DNA from: Thinopyrum elongatum
Lineage: Eukaryota; Streptophyta; Magnoliopsida; Poales; Poaceae
Assembly: GCA_011799875.1 (NCBI GenBank)
Contig: JAAAXO010000119.1
Span: forward strand, 1,347,359-1,411,358
Length of the DNA: 64,000 nt
Reading direction: 5' to 3'
A model generated the notes under the pieces. It was not told the DNA's origin and did not search any database. It saw only the letters and a list, made by a program, of their open reading frames with translations. Every line of letters starts with the position of its first letter. The stretch's first letter is position 1. Shown piece by piece: positions 26,227 to 41,106 of the stretch. Made by a program: the position numbers and the translations under genes.

Positions 26227-29200
26227 CAAAATAATAGGTCATTCCGAGTGTTGAAAGATGGCTCCCCGGCGCGATCAAGTTACCTTGGAAGCTCGACTCA
26301 CGGTCTGCCCCGGTGCTGGAATCCATTTAGGTTGTATCCGTAGAACGGGCGTAATCTGGTCATACGAAGTCCGTTTGAGCTCCACAACCTGCCAAAATGA
26401 CCACAACGAAAAGCCGTATACCCCGGTGGACCACTTCGTCACCTACGGCAATGTTTTAGAGGAAAAAACTGGCTTGGAAAATTGAGTTCCTAATGATTTA
26501 ATAGCTGGCGTGTCCACTCCTAGCCTCTAAAATTGTTAGGTGAGCTCACCCATGGACACATGTTGGGACAATAATGTACAGAATAATGGGATATGATTCC
26601 ATTTGTGCACCAACAAGGCCTACATGTCAGTCTGGATAGAAGGAGGAGGCTCCTTGGTGCACCAAAACACCCCAGAAATGAAGTTTTGCATGCTCTATCA
26701 CCCATCCCGCTGCCAGCCGCATGTTTGGGCAAGAACATGTGTCATCCTTGGACAAAGATGTGCATAGCAGCTCTTCTGCGCTCTTATCATTTACATGCAA
26801 AATAATAGGTCATTCCGAGTGTTGAAAGATGGCTCCCCGGCGCGATCAACTTACCTTGGAAGCTCGACTCACGGTCTGCCCCGGTGCTGGAATCCATTTA
26901 GGTTGTATCCGTAGAACGTGCGTAATCTGGTCATACGAACTCCGTTTGAGCTCCACAACCCGCCAAAACGACCGCAACGAAAAGCCGTATACCCCGGTGG
27001 CCCACTTCATCGGCTACGGCAATGTTTCGGAGGACAAAACTGGCTTGGAAAATTGAGTTCCTGATGATTTAATAGCTGGCGTGTCCACTCCTAGCCTCTA
27101 AAATAATTACGTGAGCTCACGCATGTACACATGTTGGGACAATAATGTACAGAATAGCGGGATATGATTCCATTTGTGCACCAACACAGCCTACATGTCA
27201 GTCTGGATAGAAGGAGGAGGCTCCTTGGTGCACCAAAACACCCCAGAAATGAAGTTTTGCATGCTGTATCACCCATCCTGCTGCCAGCCGCATGTTTGGG
27301 CAAGAACATGCGTCATCCTTGGACGAAGATGTGCATAGTAGCTCTTCTGCGCTCTTATCATTTACACACAAAATAATAGGTCATTCCGAGTGTTGAAAGA
27401 TGGCTCCCCGGCGCGATCAACTTACCTTGGAAGCTCGACTCACGGTCTGCCCCAGTGCTGGAATCCATTTAGGTTGTATCTGTAGAATGGGCGTAATCTG
27501 GTCATACGAACTCCGTTTGAGCTCCACAACCTGCCAAAACGACCGCAACGAAAAGCCATATACCCCGGTGGCCCACTTCGTCGGCTACGGCAATGTTTCG
27601 GAGGACAAAACTGGCTTGGAAAATTGAGTTCCTGATGATTTAATAGCTAGCGTGTCCACTGGTAGCCTCTAAAATCGTTACGTGAGCTCACCCATGGACA
27701 CATGTTGGGACAATAATGTACAGAATAACAGGATATGATTCCATTTGTGCACCTACAAGGCCTACATGTCAGTCTGGATAGAAGGAGGAGGCTCCTTGGT
27801 GCACCAAAACACCCCAAAAATGAAGTTTTGCATGCTCTATCAGCCATCCCGCTGCCAGCCGCATGTTTGGGCAAGAACAAGCGTCATCCTTGGACGAAGA
27901 TGTGCATAGCAGCTCTTCTGCGCTCTTATCATTTACACACCAAATAATAGGTTATTCCAAGTGTTGAAAGATGGCTCCCCGGCACGATCAACTTACCTTG
28001 GAAGCTCGACTCACTGTCTGCCCCGGTGCTGGAATCCATTTAGGTTGTATCCGTAGAACGGGCGTAATCTGGTCATACGAACTCCGTTTGAGCTCCACAA
28101 CCTGCCAAAACGACCGCAACGAAAAGCCGTATACCCCGGTGGCCCACTTCATCGGCTACGGCAATGTTTCAGAGGACAAAACTGGCTTGGAAAATTGAGT
28201 TCCTGATGATTTAATAGCTGGCGTGTCCTCTCCTAGCCTCTAAAATTGTTACGTGAGCTCACCCATGGACACATGTTGGGACAATAATGTACAGAATAAT
28301 GGGATATGATTCCATTTGTGCACCAACAAGGCCTACATGTCAGTCTGGATAGAAGGAGGAGGCTCCTTGGTGCACCAAAACACCCCAGAAATGAAGTTTT
28401 GCTTGCTCTATCACCCATCCCGCTGCCAGCCGCATGTTTGGGCAAGAACATGCGTCATCCTTGGACGAAGATGTGCATAACAGCTCTTTTGTGCTCTTAT
28501 CATTTACACGCAAAATAATAGGTCATTCCGAGTGTTGAAAGATGGCTCCCCGGCGCGATCAAGTTACCTTGGAAGCTCGACTCACGGTCTGCCCCGGTGC
28601 TGGAATCCATTTAGGTTGTATCCGTAGAACGGGCGTAATCTGGTCATACGAACTCCGTTTGAGCTCCACAACCTGCCAAAACGACCACAACGAAAAGCCG
28701 TATACCCCGGTGGACAACTTCATCACCTACGGCAATGTTTTAGAGGACAAAACTGGCTTGGAAAATTGAGTTCCTAATGATTTAATAGCTGGCGTGTCCA
28801 CTCCTAGCCTCTAAAATTGTTAGGTGAGCTCACCCATGGACACATGTTGGGACAATAATGTACAGAATAATGGGATATGATTCCATTTATGCACCAACAA
28901 GGCCTACATGTCAGTCTGGATAGAAGGAGGAGGCTCCTTGGTGCACCAAAACACCCCAGAAATGAAGTTTTGCATGCTCTATCACCCATCCCGCTGCCAG
29001 CCGCATGTTTGGGCAAGAACATGCGTCATCCTTGGACAAAGATGTGCATAGCAGCTCTTCTGCGCTCTTATCATTTACATGCAAAATAATAGGTCATTCC
29101 GAGTGTTGAAAGATGGCTCCCCGGCGCGATCAAGTTACCTTGGAAGCTCGACTCACGGTCTGCCCCGGTGCTGGAATCCATTTAGGTTGTATCCGTAGAA

Positions 29201-31944
29201 CGGGCGTAATCTGGTCATACGAAGTCCGTTTGAGCTCCACAACCTGCCAAAATGACCACAACGAAAAGCCGTATACCCCGGTGGACCACTTCGTCACCTA
29301 CGGCAATGTTTTAGAGGACAAAACTGGCTTGGAAAATTGAGTTCCTAATGATTTAATAGCTGGCGTGTCCACTCCTAGCCTCTAAAATTGTTAGGTGAGC
29401 TCACCCATGGACACATGTTGGGACAATAATGTACAGAATAATGGGATATGATTCCATTTGTGCACCAACAAGGCCTACATGTCAGTCTGGATAGAAGGAG
29501 GAGGCTCCTTGGTGCACCAAAACACCCCAGAAATGAAGTTTTGCATGCTCTATCACCCATCCCGCTGCCAGCCGCATGTTTGGGCAAGAACATGTGTCAT
29601 CCTTGGACAAAGATGTGCATAGCAGCTCTTCTGCGCTCTTATCATTTACATGCAAAATAATAGGTCATTCCGAGTGTTGAAAGATGGCTCCCCGGCGCGA
29701 TCAACTTACCTTGGAAGCTCGACTCACGGTCTGCCCCGGTGCTGGAATCCATTTAGGTTGTATCCGTAGAACGTGCGTAATCTGGTCATACGAACTCCGT
29801 TTGAGCTCCACAACCCGCCAAAACGACCGCAACGAAAAGCCGTATACCCCGGTGGCCCACTTCATCGGCTACGGCAATGTTTCGGAGGACAAAACTGGCT
29901 TGGAAAATTGAGTTCCTGATGATTTAATAGCTGGCGTGTCCACTCCTAGCCTCTAAAATAATTACGTGAGCTCACGCATGTACACATGTTGGGACAATAA
30001 TGTACAGAATAGCGGGATATGATTCCATTTGTGCACCAACACAGCCTACATGTCAGTCTGGATAGAAGGAGGAGGCTCCTTGGTGCACCAAAACACCCCA
30101 GAAATGAAGTTTTGCATGCTGTATCACCCATCCTGCTGCCAGCCGCATGTTTGGGCAAGAACATGCGTCATCCTTGGACGAAGATGTGCATAGTAGCTCT
30201 TCTGCGCTCTTATCATTTACACACAAAATAATAGGTCATTCCGAGTGTTGAAAGATGGCTCCCCGGCGCGATCAACTTACCTTGGAAGCTCGACTCACGG
30301 TCTGCCCCAGTGCTGGAATCCATTTAGGTTGTATCTGTAGAATGGGCGTAATCTGGTCATACGAACTCCGTTTGAGCTCCACAACCTGCCAAAACGACCG
30401 CAACGAAAAGCCATATACCCCGGTGGCCCACTTCGTCGGCTACGGCAATGTTTCGGAGGACAAAACTGGCTTGGAAAATTGAGTTCCTGATGATTTAATA
30501 GCTAGCGTGTCCACTGGTAGCCTCTAAAATCGTTACGTGAGCTCACCCATGGACACATGTTGGGACAATAATGTACAGAATAACAGGATATGATTCCATT
30601 TGTGCACCTACAAGGCCTACATGTCAGTCTGGATAGAAGGAGGAGGCTCCTTGGTGCACCAAAACACCCCAAAAATGAAGTTTTGCATGCTCTATCAGCC
30701 ATCCCGCTGCCAGCCGCATGTTTGGGCAAGAACAAGCGTCATCCTTGGACGAAGATGTGCATAGCAGCTCTTCTGCGCTCTTATCATTTACACACCAAAT
30801 AATAGGTTATTCCAAGTGTTGAAAGATGGCTCCCCGGCACGATCAACTTACCTTGGAAGCTCGACTCACTGTCTGCCCCGGTGCTGGAATCCATTTAGGT
30901 TGTATCCGTAGAACGGGCGTAATCTGGTCATACGAACTCCGTTTGAGCTCCACAACCTGCCAAAACGACCGCAACGAAAAGCCGTATACCCCGGTGGCCC
31001 ACTTCATCGGCTACGGCAATGTTTCAGAGGACAAAACTGGCTTGGAAAATTGAGTTCCTGATGATTTAATAGCTGGCGTGTCCTCTCCTAGCCTCTAAAA
31101 TTGTTACATGAGCTCACCCATGGACACATGTTGGGACAATAATGTACAGAATAATGGGATATGATTCCATTTGTGCACCAACAAGGCCTACATGTCAGTC
31201 TGGATAGAAGGAGGAGGCTCCTTGGTGCACCAAAACACCCCAGAAATGAAGTTTTGCATGCTCTATCACCCATCCCGCTGCCAGCCGCATGTTTGGGCAA
31301 GAACATGCGTCATCCTTGGACGAAGATGTGCATAACAGCTCTTTTGTGCTCTTATCATTTACACGCAAAATAATAGGTCATTCCGAGTGTTGAAAGATGG
31401 CTCCCCGGCGCGATCAAGTTACCTTGGAAGCTCGACTCACGGTCTGCCCCGGTGCTGGAATCCATTTAGGTTGTATCCGTAGAACGGGCGTAATCTGGTC
31501 ATACGAACTCCGTTTGAGCTCCACAACCTGCCAAAACGACCACAACGAAAAGCCGTATACCCCGGTGGACAACTTCATCACCTACGGCAATGTTTTAGAG
31601 GACAAAACTGGCTTGGAAAATTGAGTTCCTAATGATTTAATAGCTGGCGTGTCCACTCCTAGCCTCTAAAATTGTTAGGTGAGCTCACCCATGGACACAT
31701 GTTCGGACAATAATGTACAGAATAATGGGATATGATTCCATTTGTGCACCAACAAGGCCTACATGTCAGTCTGGATAGAAGGAGGAGGCTCCTTGGTGCA
31801 CCAAAACACCCCAGAAATGAAGTTTTGCATGCTCTATCACCCATCCCGCTGCCAGCCGCATGTTTGGGCAAGAACATGCGTCATCCTTGGACAAAGATGT
31901 GCATAGCAGCTCTTCTGCGCTCTTATCATTTACATGCAAAATAA
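26227..31944. repeat. Pentameric repeat A-B-C-D-E, two near-identical copies, 2,855-bp period
   Basis: Monomers 47-51 and 52-56 correspond one to one at 2,855 bp. Tags are GATCAAGTTACC with GTGGACCACTTCGTCACC (A), GAACGTGCGTAATC with AATAATTACGTG and CGCATGTAC (B), CCCCAGTGCTGG with CACTGGTAGCC (C), CTCACTGTCTG with CATAACAGCTC (D) and GTGGACAACTTCATCACC (E). I see only about five differences across the unit, for example at 26464, 28252, 28403, 28847 and 28890 against their partners. Monomer 57 (31971) is a more diverged B-like copy following E directly, so unit A is skipped at the right junction. Confidence 0.9.
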
Positions 31945-32541
31945 TAGGTCATTCCGAGTGTTGAAACATGGCTCCCCGGCGCGATCAACTTACCTTGGAA
32001 GCTCGACTCACGGTCTGCCCCGGTGCTGGAATCCATTTTGGTTGTATCCGTAGAACGTGCGTAATCTGGTCATACGAACTCCGTTTGTGCTCCACAACCC
32101 GCCAAAACGACCGCAACGAAAAGCCGTATACCCCGGTGGCCCACTTCATCGGCTACGGCAATGTTTCGGAGGACAAAACTGGCTTGGAAAATTGAGTTCC
32201 TGATGATTTAATAGCTGGCGTGTCCACTCCTAGCCTCTAAAATAATTACGTGAGCTCACGCATGTACACATGTTGGGACAATAATGTACAGAATAGCGGG
32301 ATATGATTCCATTTGTGCACCAACAAAGCCTTCATGTCAGTCTGGATAGAAGGAGGAGGCTCCTTGGTGCACCAAAACACCCCAGAAATGAAGTTTTGCA
32401 TGCTGTATCACCCATCCCGCTGCCAGCCGCATGTTTGGGCAAGAACAAGCGTCATCCTTGGACGAAGATGTGCATAGCAGCTCTTCTGCGCTCTTATCAT
32501 TTACACGCAAAATAATAGGTCATTCCGAGTGTTGAAAGATG

Positions 32542-35500
32542 GCTCCCCGGCGCGATCAACTTACCTTGGAAGCTCGACTCACGGTCTGCCCCGGTGCTGG
32601 AATCCATTTAGGTTGTATCTGTAGAACGGGCGTAATCTGGTCATACGAACTCCGTTTGAGCGCCAAAACCTGCCAAAACGACAGCAACGAAAAGCCGTAT
32701 ACCCCAGTGGCCCACTTCGTCGGCTACGGCAATGTTTCAGAGGACAAAACTGGCTTGGAAAATTGAGTTCCTGATGATTTAATAGCTGGCGTGTCCAACC
32801 CTAGCCTCTAAAATTGTTACGTGAGCTCACCCATGGACACATGTTGGGACAATAATGTACAGAATAAAGGGCTATGATTCCATTTGTGCACCAACAAGGC
32901 CTACATGTCAGTCTGGATAGAAGGAGGAGGCTCCTTGGTGCACCAAAACACCCCAGAAATGAAGTTTTGCATGCTCTATCACCATTCCCGCTGCCAGCCG
33001 CATGTTTGGGCAAGAACATGCGTCATCCTTGTACAAAGATGTGCATAGCAACTCTTCTGCACTCTTATCATTTACACGCAAAATAATAGGTCATTCCGAG
33101 TGTTGAAAGATGGCTCCCCGGCGCGATCAACTTACCTTGGAAGCTTGACTCACGGTCTGCCCCGGTGCTGGAATCCATTTAGGTTGTATGCGTAGAACGG
33201 GCGTAATCTGTTCATACGAAATCCGTTTGAGCTCCACAACCTGCCAAAACGACTGCAACGAAAATCCGTATACCCCAGTGGCCCACTTCGTCGGCTACGG
33301 CAATGTGTTGGAGGACAAATCTGGCTTGGAAAATTGAGTTCTGGATGATTTAATAGCTGGCGTGTCCACTCCTAGCCTCTAAAATTGTTACGTGAGCTCA
33401 CCCATGGATACATGTTGGGACAATAATGTATAGAATAACGGGCTATGATTCCATTTGTGCACCAACAAGGCCTACATGTCAGTCTGGATAGAAGGAGGAG
33501 GCTCCTTGGTGCACCAAAACACCCCAGAAATGAAGTTTTGCATGCTCTATCACCATTCCCGCTGCCAGCCGCATGTTTGGGCAAGAACATGCGTCATCCT
33601 TGGACAAAGATGTGCATAGCAGCTCTTCTGCACTCTTATCATTTACACGCAAAATAATAGGTCATTCCGAGTGTTGAAAGATGGCTCCCCGGCGCGATCA
33701 ACTTACCTTGGAAGCTCGACTCACGGTCTGCCCCGGTGCTGGAATCCATTTAGGTTGTATGTGTAGAACGGGCGTAATCTGGTCATACGAACTCCGTTTG
33801 AGCTCCACAACCTGCCAAAACGACCGCAACAAAAAGCCGTATACCCCGGTGGCCCACTTCATCGGCTACGGCAATGTTTTAGAGGACAAAACTGGCTTGG
33901 AAAATTGAGTTCCTGATGATTTAATAGCTGGCGTGTCCACTCCTAGCCTCTAAAATCGTTACGTGAGCTCACCCATGGACACATGTTGGGACAATAATGT
34001 ACAGAATAACGGGATATGATTCCATTTGTGCACCAACAAGGCCTACATGTCAGTCTGGATAGAAGGAGGAGGCTCCTTGGGGCACCAAAACAACCCAGAA
34101 ATGAAGTTTTGCATGCTGTATCACCCATCCCGCTGCGAGCCGCATGTTTGGGCAAGAACATGCGTCATCCTTGGACGAAGATGTGCATAGCAGCTCTTCT
34201 GTGCTCTTATCATTTACACGCAAAATAATAGGTCATTCCGAGTGTTGAAAGATGGCTCCCCGGCGCGATCAACTTACCTTGGAAGCTCGACTCACGGTCT
34301 GCCCCGGTGCTAGAATCCATTTAGGTTGTATCTGTAGAACGGGCGTAATCTGGTCATACAAACTCCGTTTGAGCTCCAGAACCTGCCAAAACGACCGCAA
34401 CGAAAAGCCGTATACCCCGGTGGCCCACTTTGTCGGCTACGGCAATGTTTCAGAGGACAAAACTGGCTTGGAAAATTGAGTTCCTGATGATTTAATAGCT
34501 GGCATGTCCACTCCTAGCCTCTAAAATTGTTACGTGAGCTCACCCATGGACACATGTTGGGATAATAATGTACAGAATAACGGGCTATGATTCCATTTGT
34601 GCACCAACAAGGCCTACATGTCAGTCTGGATAGAAGGAGGAGGCTCCTTGGTGCACCAAAACACCCCAGAAATGAAGTTTTGCATGCTCTATCACCCATC
34701 CCGCTGCCAGCCTCATGTTTGGGCAAGAACATGCGTCATCCTTGGACAAAGATGTGCATAGCAGCTCTTCTGCGCTCTTATCATTTACACGCAAAATAAT
34801 AGGTCATTCCGAGTGTTGAAAGATGGCTCCCCGGCGCGATCAACTTACCTTGGAAGCTCGACTCACGGTCTGCCCCGGTGCTGGAATCCATTTAGGTTGT
34901 ATCCGTAGAACGGGCGTAATCTGTTCATACGAACTCCGTTTGAGCTCCACAACCTGCCAAAACGACCGCAATGAAAAGCCGTATACCCCAATGGCCCACT
35001 TCGTCGGCTACGGTAATGTGTTGGTGGACAAAACTGGCATGGAAAATTGAGTTCTGGATGATTTAATAGCTGGCGTGTCCACTCCTAGCCTCTAAAATTG
35101 TTACGTGAGCTCACCCATGGACACATGTTGGGACAATAATGTACAGAATAACGGGATATGATTCCATTTGTGCACCAACAAGGCCTACATGTCAGTCTGG
35201 ATAGAAGGTGGAGGCTCCTTGGTGCACCAAAACACCCCAGAAATGAAGTTTTGCATGCTCTATCACCCATCCCGCTGCCAGCCGCATGTTTGGGCAAGAA
35301 CATGCGTCATCCTTGGACGAAGATGTGCATAGCAGCTCTTCTGCGCTCTTATCATTTACATGCAAAATAATAGGTCATTTCGAGTGTTGAAAGATGGCTC
35401 CCTGGCGCGATCAACTTACCTTGGAAGCTCGACTCACGGTCTGCCCCGCTGCTGGAATCCATTTAGGTTGTATCTGTAGAACGGGCGTAATCTGGGCATA

Positions 35501-38500
35501 CGAACTCCGTTTGAGCTCCACAACCTGCCAAAACGACCGCAACGAAAAGCCGTATACCCCGGTGGCCCACTTCGTCGGCTACGACAATGTTTCAGAGGAC
35601 AAAACTGGCTTGGAAAATTGAGTTCCTGATGATTTAATAGCTGGCGTGTCCACTCCTAGCCTCTAAAGTTGTTACGTGAGCTCACCCATGGACACATGTT
35701 GGGACAATAATGTACAGAATAACGGGATATGATTCCATTTGTGCACCAACATGGCCTACATGTCAGTCTGGGTAGAAGGAGGAGGCTCCTTGGTGCACCA
35801 AAACACCCCAGAAATGAAGTTTTGCATGATGTATCACCCATCCCGCTGCCAGCCGCATGTTTGGGCAAGAACATGCGTCATCCTTGGACGAAGATGTGCA
35901 TAGCAGCTCTTCTGCGCTCTTATCATTTACACGGAAAATAATAGGTCATTCCGAGTGTTGAAAGATGGCTCCCCGGCGTGATCAACTTAGCTTGGAAGCT
36001 CGACTCATGGTCTGCCCCGGTGCTGGAATCCATTTAGGTTGTATCTGTAGAACGGGCGTAATCTGGTCATACGAACTCCGTTTGAGCTCCACAACCTGCC
36101 AAAACGACCGCAACGAAAAGCCGTATACCCCGGTGGCCCACTTCATCGGCTACGGTAATGTTTCAGAGGACAAAACTGGCTTGGAAAATTGAGTTCCTAA
36201 TGATTTAATAGCTGGCGTGTCCACTCCTAGCCTCTAAAATTGTTACGTGAGCTCACCCATGGACACATGTTGGGATAATAATGTACAAAATAATGGGCTA
36301 TGATTCCATTTGTGCACCAACAAGGCCTACATGTCAGTCTGGATAGAAGGAGGAGGCTCCTTGGTGCAGCAAAACACCCCAGAAATGAAGTTTTGCATGC
36401 TCTATCACCCATCCCGCTGCCAGCCGCATGTTTGGGCAAGAACATGCGTCATCCTTGGACAAAGATGTGCATAGCAGCTCTTCTGTGCTCTTATCATTTA
36501 CACGCACAATAATAGGTCATTCCGAGTGTTGAAAGATGGCTCCCCGGCGCGATCAACTTACCTTGGAAGCTCGACTCACGGTCTGCCCCGGTGCTGGAAT
36601 CCATTTAGGTTGTATCCATAGAACGGGCGTAATCTGTTCATACGAACTCCGTTTGAGCTCCACAACCTGCCAAAATGACCGCAACGAAAAGCCGTATACC
36701 CCAGTGGCCCACTTCGTCGGCTACGGCAATGTGTTTGAGGACAAAACTGGCTTGGAAAATTGAGTTCTGGATGATTTAATAGCTGGCGTGTCCACTCCTA
36801 GCCTCTAAAATTGTTACGTGAGCTCACCCATGGACACATGTTGGGACAATAATGTACAGAATAACGGGATATGATTCCATTTGTGCACCAACAAGGCCTA
36901 CATGTCAGTCTGGATAGAAGGTGGAGGCTCCTTGGTGCACCAAAACACCCCAGAAATGAAGTTTTGCATGCTCTATCACCCATCCCGCTGCCAGCCGCAT
37001 GTTTGGGCAAGAACATGCGTCATCCTTGGACGAAGATGTGCATAGCAGCTCTTCTGCGCTCTTATCATTTACATGCAAAATAATAGGTCATTCCGAGTGT
37101 TGAAAGATGGCTCCCCGGCACGATCAACTTACCTTGGAAGCTCGACTCACGGTCTGCCCCGCTGCTGGAATCCATTTAGGTTGTATCTGTAGAACGGGCG
37201 TAATCTGGTCATACGAACTCCGTTTGAGCTCCACAACCTGCCAAAACGACGGCAACGAAAAGCCGTATACCCCGGTGGCCCACTTAGTCGGCTACGGCAA
37301 TGTTTCAGCGGACAAAACTGGCTTGGAAAATTGAGTTCCTGATGATTTAATAGGTGGCGTGTCCACTCCTAGCCTCAAAAATTGTTACGTGAGCTCACCC
37401 ATGGACACATGTTGGGACAATAATGTTCAGAATAACGGGATATGATTCCATTTGTGCACCAACAAGGCCTACATGTCAGTCTGGATAGAAGGAGGAGGCT
37501 CCTTGGTGCACCAAAACACCCCAGAAATGAACTTTTGCATGCTGTATCACCCATCCCGCTGCCTGCCGCATGTTTGGGCAAGAACATGCGTCATCCTTGG
37601 ACGAAGATGTGCATAGCAGCTCTTCTGCGCTCTTATCATTTACACGCAAAATAATAGGTCATTCCGAGTGTTGAAAGATGGCTCCCCGGCGCGATCAACT
37701 TACCTTGGAAGCTCGACTCACGGTCTGCCCCGGTGCTGGAATCCATTTAGGTTGTATCTGTAGAACGGGCGTAATCTGGTCATACGAACTCCGTTTGAGC
37801 TCCACAACCAGCCAAAACGACCGCAACGAAAAGCCGTATACCCCGGTGGCCCACTTCGTCGGCTACGGCAATGTTTCAAATGATAAAACTGGCTTGGAAA
37901 ATTGAGTTCCTGATGATTTAATAGCTGGCGTGTCCACTCCTAGCCTCTAAAATTGTTACGTGAGCTCACCCATGGACACATGTTGGGACAATAATGTATA
38001 GAATAAGGGGCTATGATTCCATTTGTGCACCAACAAGGCCTACATGTCAGTCTGGATAGAAGGAGGAGGCTCCTTGGTGCACCAAAACACCCCAGAAATG
38101 AAGTTTTGCATGCTCTATCACCCATCCCGCTGCCAGCCGCATGTTTGGGCAAGAGCATGCGTCATCCTTGGACAAAGATGTGCATAGAAGCTCTTCTGCG
38201 CTCTTATCATTTACGCGCAAACTAATAGGTCATTCCGAGTGTTGAAAGATGGCTCCCCGGCGCGATCAACTTACCTTGGAAGCTCGACTCATGGTCTGCC
38301 CCGGTGCTGGAATCCATTTAGGTTGTATCCGTAGAATGGGCGTAATCTGTTCATACGAACTCCGTTTGAGCTCCACAACCTGCCAAAACGACCGCAACGA
38401 AAAGCCGTATACCCCAGTGGCCCACTTCATCGGCTACGGCAATGTGTTGGAGGACAAAACTGGCTTGGAAAATTGAGTTCTGGTTGATCTAATAGCTGGC

Positions 38501-39393
38501 GTGTCCACTCCTAGCCTCTAAAATTGTTACGTGAGCTCACCCATGGACACATGTTGGGACAATAATGTACAGAATAATGGGATATGATTCCATTTGTGCA
38601 CCAACAAGGCCTACATGTCAGTCTGGATAGAAGGTGGAGGCTCCTTGGTTCACCAAAACATCCCAGAAATGAAGTTTTGCATGCTCTATCACCCATCCCG
38701 CTGCCAGCCGCATGTTTGGGCAAGAACATGCGTCATCCTTGGACGAAGATGTGCATAGTGGCTCTTCTGCGCTCTTATCATTTATATGCAAAATAATAGG
38801 TCATTCCGAGTGTTGAAAGATGGCTCGCCGGCGCGATCAACTTACCTTGGAAGCTCGACTCACGGTCTGCCCCGGTGCTGGAATCCATTTAGGTTGTATC
38901 TGTAGAACGGGCGTAATCTGGTCATACGAACTCCGTTTGAGCTCCACAACCTACCAAAACGACCGCAACGAAAATCCGTATACCCCGGTGGCCCACTTCG
39001 TCGGCTACGGCAATGTTTCAGAGGACAGAACTGGCTTGGAAAATTGAGTTCCTGATGATTTAATAGCTTGCGTGTCCACTCCTAGCCTCTAAAATTGTTA
39101 CGTGAGCTCACCCATGGACACATGTTGGGAGAATAATGTACAGAATAATGGGATATGATTCCATTTGTGCACCAACAAGGCCGACATGTCAGTCTGGATA
39201 GAAGGAGGAGGCTCCTTGGTGCACCAAAACACCCCAGAAATGAAGTTTTGCATGGTCTATCACACATCCCGCTGCCAGCCGCATGTTTGGGCAAGAACAT
39301 GCGGCATCCTTGGACGAAGATGTGCATAGCAGCTCTTCTGCGCTCTTATCATTTACACGCAAAAAAATAGGTCATTCCGAGTGTTGAAAGATG
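32542..39393. repeat. Trimeric repeat, four diverged copies, 1,713-bp period
   Basis: Monomers 59, 62, 65 and 68 share CTGTTCATACGAA and GAGTTCTGG, and 62, 65 and 68 share GAAGGTGGAGGCTCC. Monomers 63 and 66 share CCCCGCTGCTGG. Monomers 58, 61, 64 and 67 carry GGGCTATGATTCC in the second half. The three classes alternate regularly through four trimers. Copies differ at many scattered sites, so this amplification is older than the blocks at 21.5-31.9 kb. Confidence 0.85.
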
Positions 39394-41106
39394 GCTCCCC
39401 GGCGCGATCAACTTACCTTGGAAGCTCGACTCTCGGTCTGCCCCGGTGCTGGAATCCATTTAGGTTGTATCCGTAGAACGGGCGTAATCTGGTCATACGA
39501 ACTCCGTTTGAGCTCCACAACCTGCCAAAATGACCGCAATGAAAAGCCGTATACCCCGGTGGCCCACTTCGTTGGCTACGGCAATGTTTTAGAGGACAAA
39601 ACTGGCTTGGAAAATTGAGTTCCTGATGATTTAATAGCTGGCGTGTCCACTCCTAGCCTCTAAAATTGTTACGTGAGCTCACACATGGACACATGTTGGG
39701 ACAATAATGTACAGAATAATGGGATATGATTCCATTTGTGCACCAACAAGGCCTACATGTCAGTCTGGATAGAAGGAGGAGGCTCCTTGGTGCACCAAAA
39801 CACCCCAGAAATGAAGTTTTGCATGCTCTATCACCCATCCCGCTGCCAGCCGTATGTTTGGGCAAGAACATGCGTCATCCTTGGACGAAGATGTGCATAG
39901 TAGCTCTTCTGCGCTCTTATCATTTACACGCAAAATAATAGGTCATTCCGAGTGTTGAAATATGGCACCCCGGCGCGATCAACTTACCTTGGAAGCTCGA
40001 CTCACGGTCTGGCCCGGTGCTGGAATCCATTTAGGTTGTATCCGTAGAACGGGCGTAATCTGGTCATAAGAACTCCGTTTATGCTCCACAACCTGCCAAA
40101 ACGACTGCAACAAAAAGCCATATACCCCGGTGGCCCACTTCATCGGCTACGGCAATGTTTTGGAGGACAAAACTAGCTTGGAAAATTGAGTTCCTGATGA
40201 TTTAATAGCTGGCGTGTCCACTCCTAGCCTCTAAAATCGTTACGTGAACTCACCCATGGACACATGTTGGGACAATAATGTACAGAATAACGGGATATGA
40301 TTCCATTTGTGCACCAACAAGGCCTACATGTCAGTCTGGATAGAAGGAGGAGGCTCCTTGGTGCACCAAAACACCCCAGAAATGAAGTTTTGCATGCTCT
40401 ATCACCCATCCCGCTGCCAGCCGCATGTTTGGGCAAGAACATGCGTTATCCTTGGACGAAGATGTGCATAGCAGCTCTTCTGCGCTCTTATCATTTACAC
40501 GCAAAATAATAGGTCATTCCGAGTGTTGAAAGATGGCTCCTCGGCGCGATCAACTTACCTTGGAAGCTCGACTCACGGTCTGCCACGGTGCTGGAATCCA
40601 TTTAGGTTGTATCCGTAGAACGGGCGTAATCTGGTCATACGAACTCCGTTTGTGCTCCACAACCTGCCAAAACGACTGCAACGAAAAGCCGTATACCCCG
40701 GTGGCCCACTTCATCGACTACGGCAATGTTTTAGAGGACACAACTGGCTTGGAAAATTGAGTTCCTGATGATTTAATAGCTGGCGTGTCCACTCCTAGCC
40801 TCTAAAATCATTACGTGAGCTCTCCCATGTACACATGTTGGGACAATAATGTACAAAATAATGGGATATGATTCCATTCGTGCACCAACAAGGCCTACAT
40901 GTCAGTCTGGATAGAAGGAGGAGGCTCCTTGGTGCACCAAAACACCCCAGAAATGAAGTTTTGCATGCTCTATCACCCATCCCGCAGCCAGCCGCATGTT
41001 TGGGCAAGAACATGCGTCATCCTTGGACGAAGATGTGCATAGTAGCTCTTCTGTGCTCTTTTCATTTACACGCAAAATAATAGGTCATTCCAAGTGTTGA
41101 AAGATG

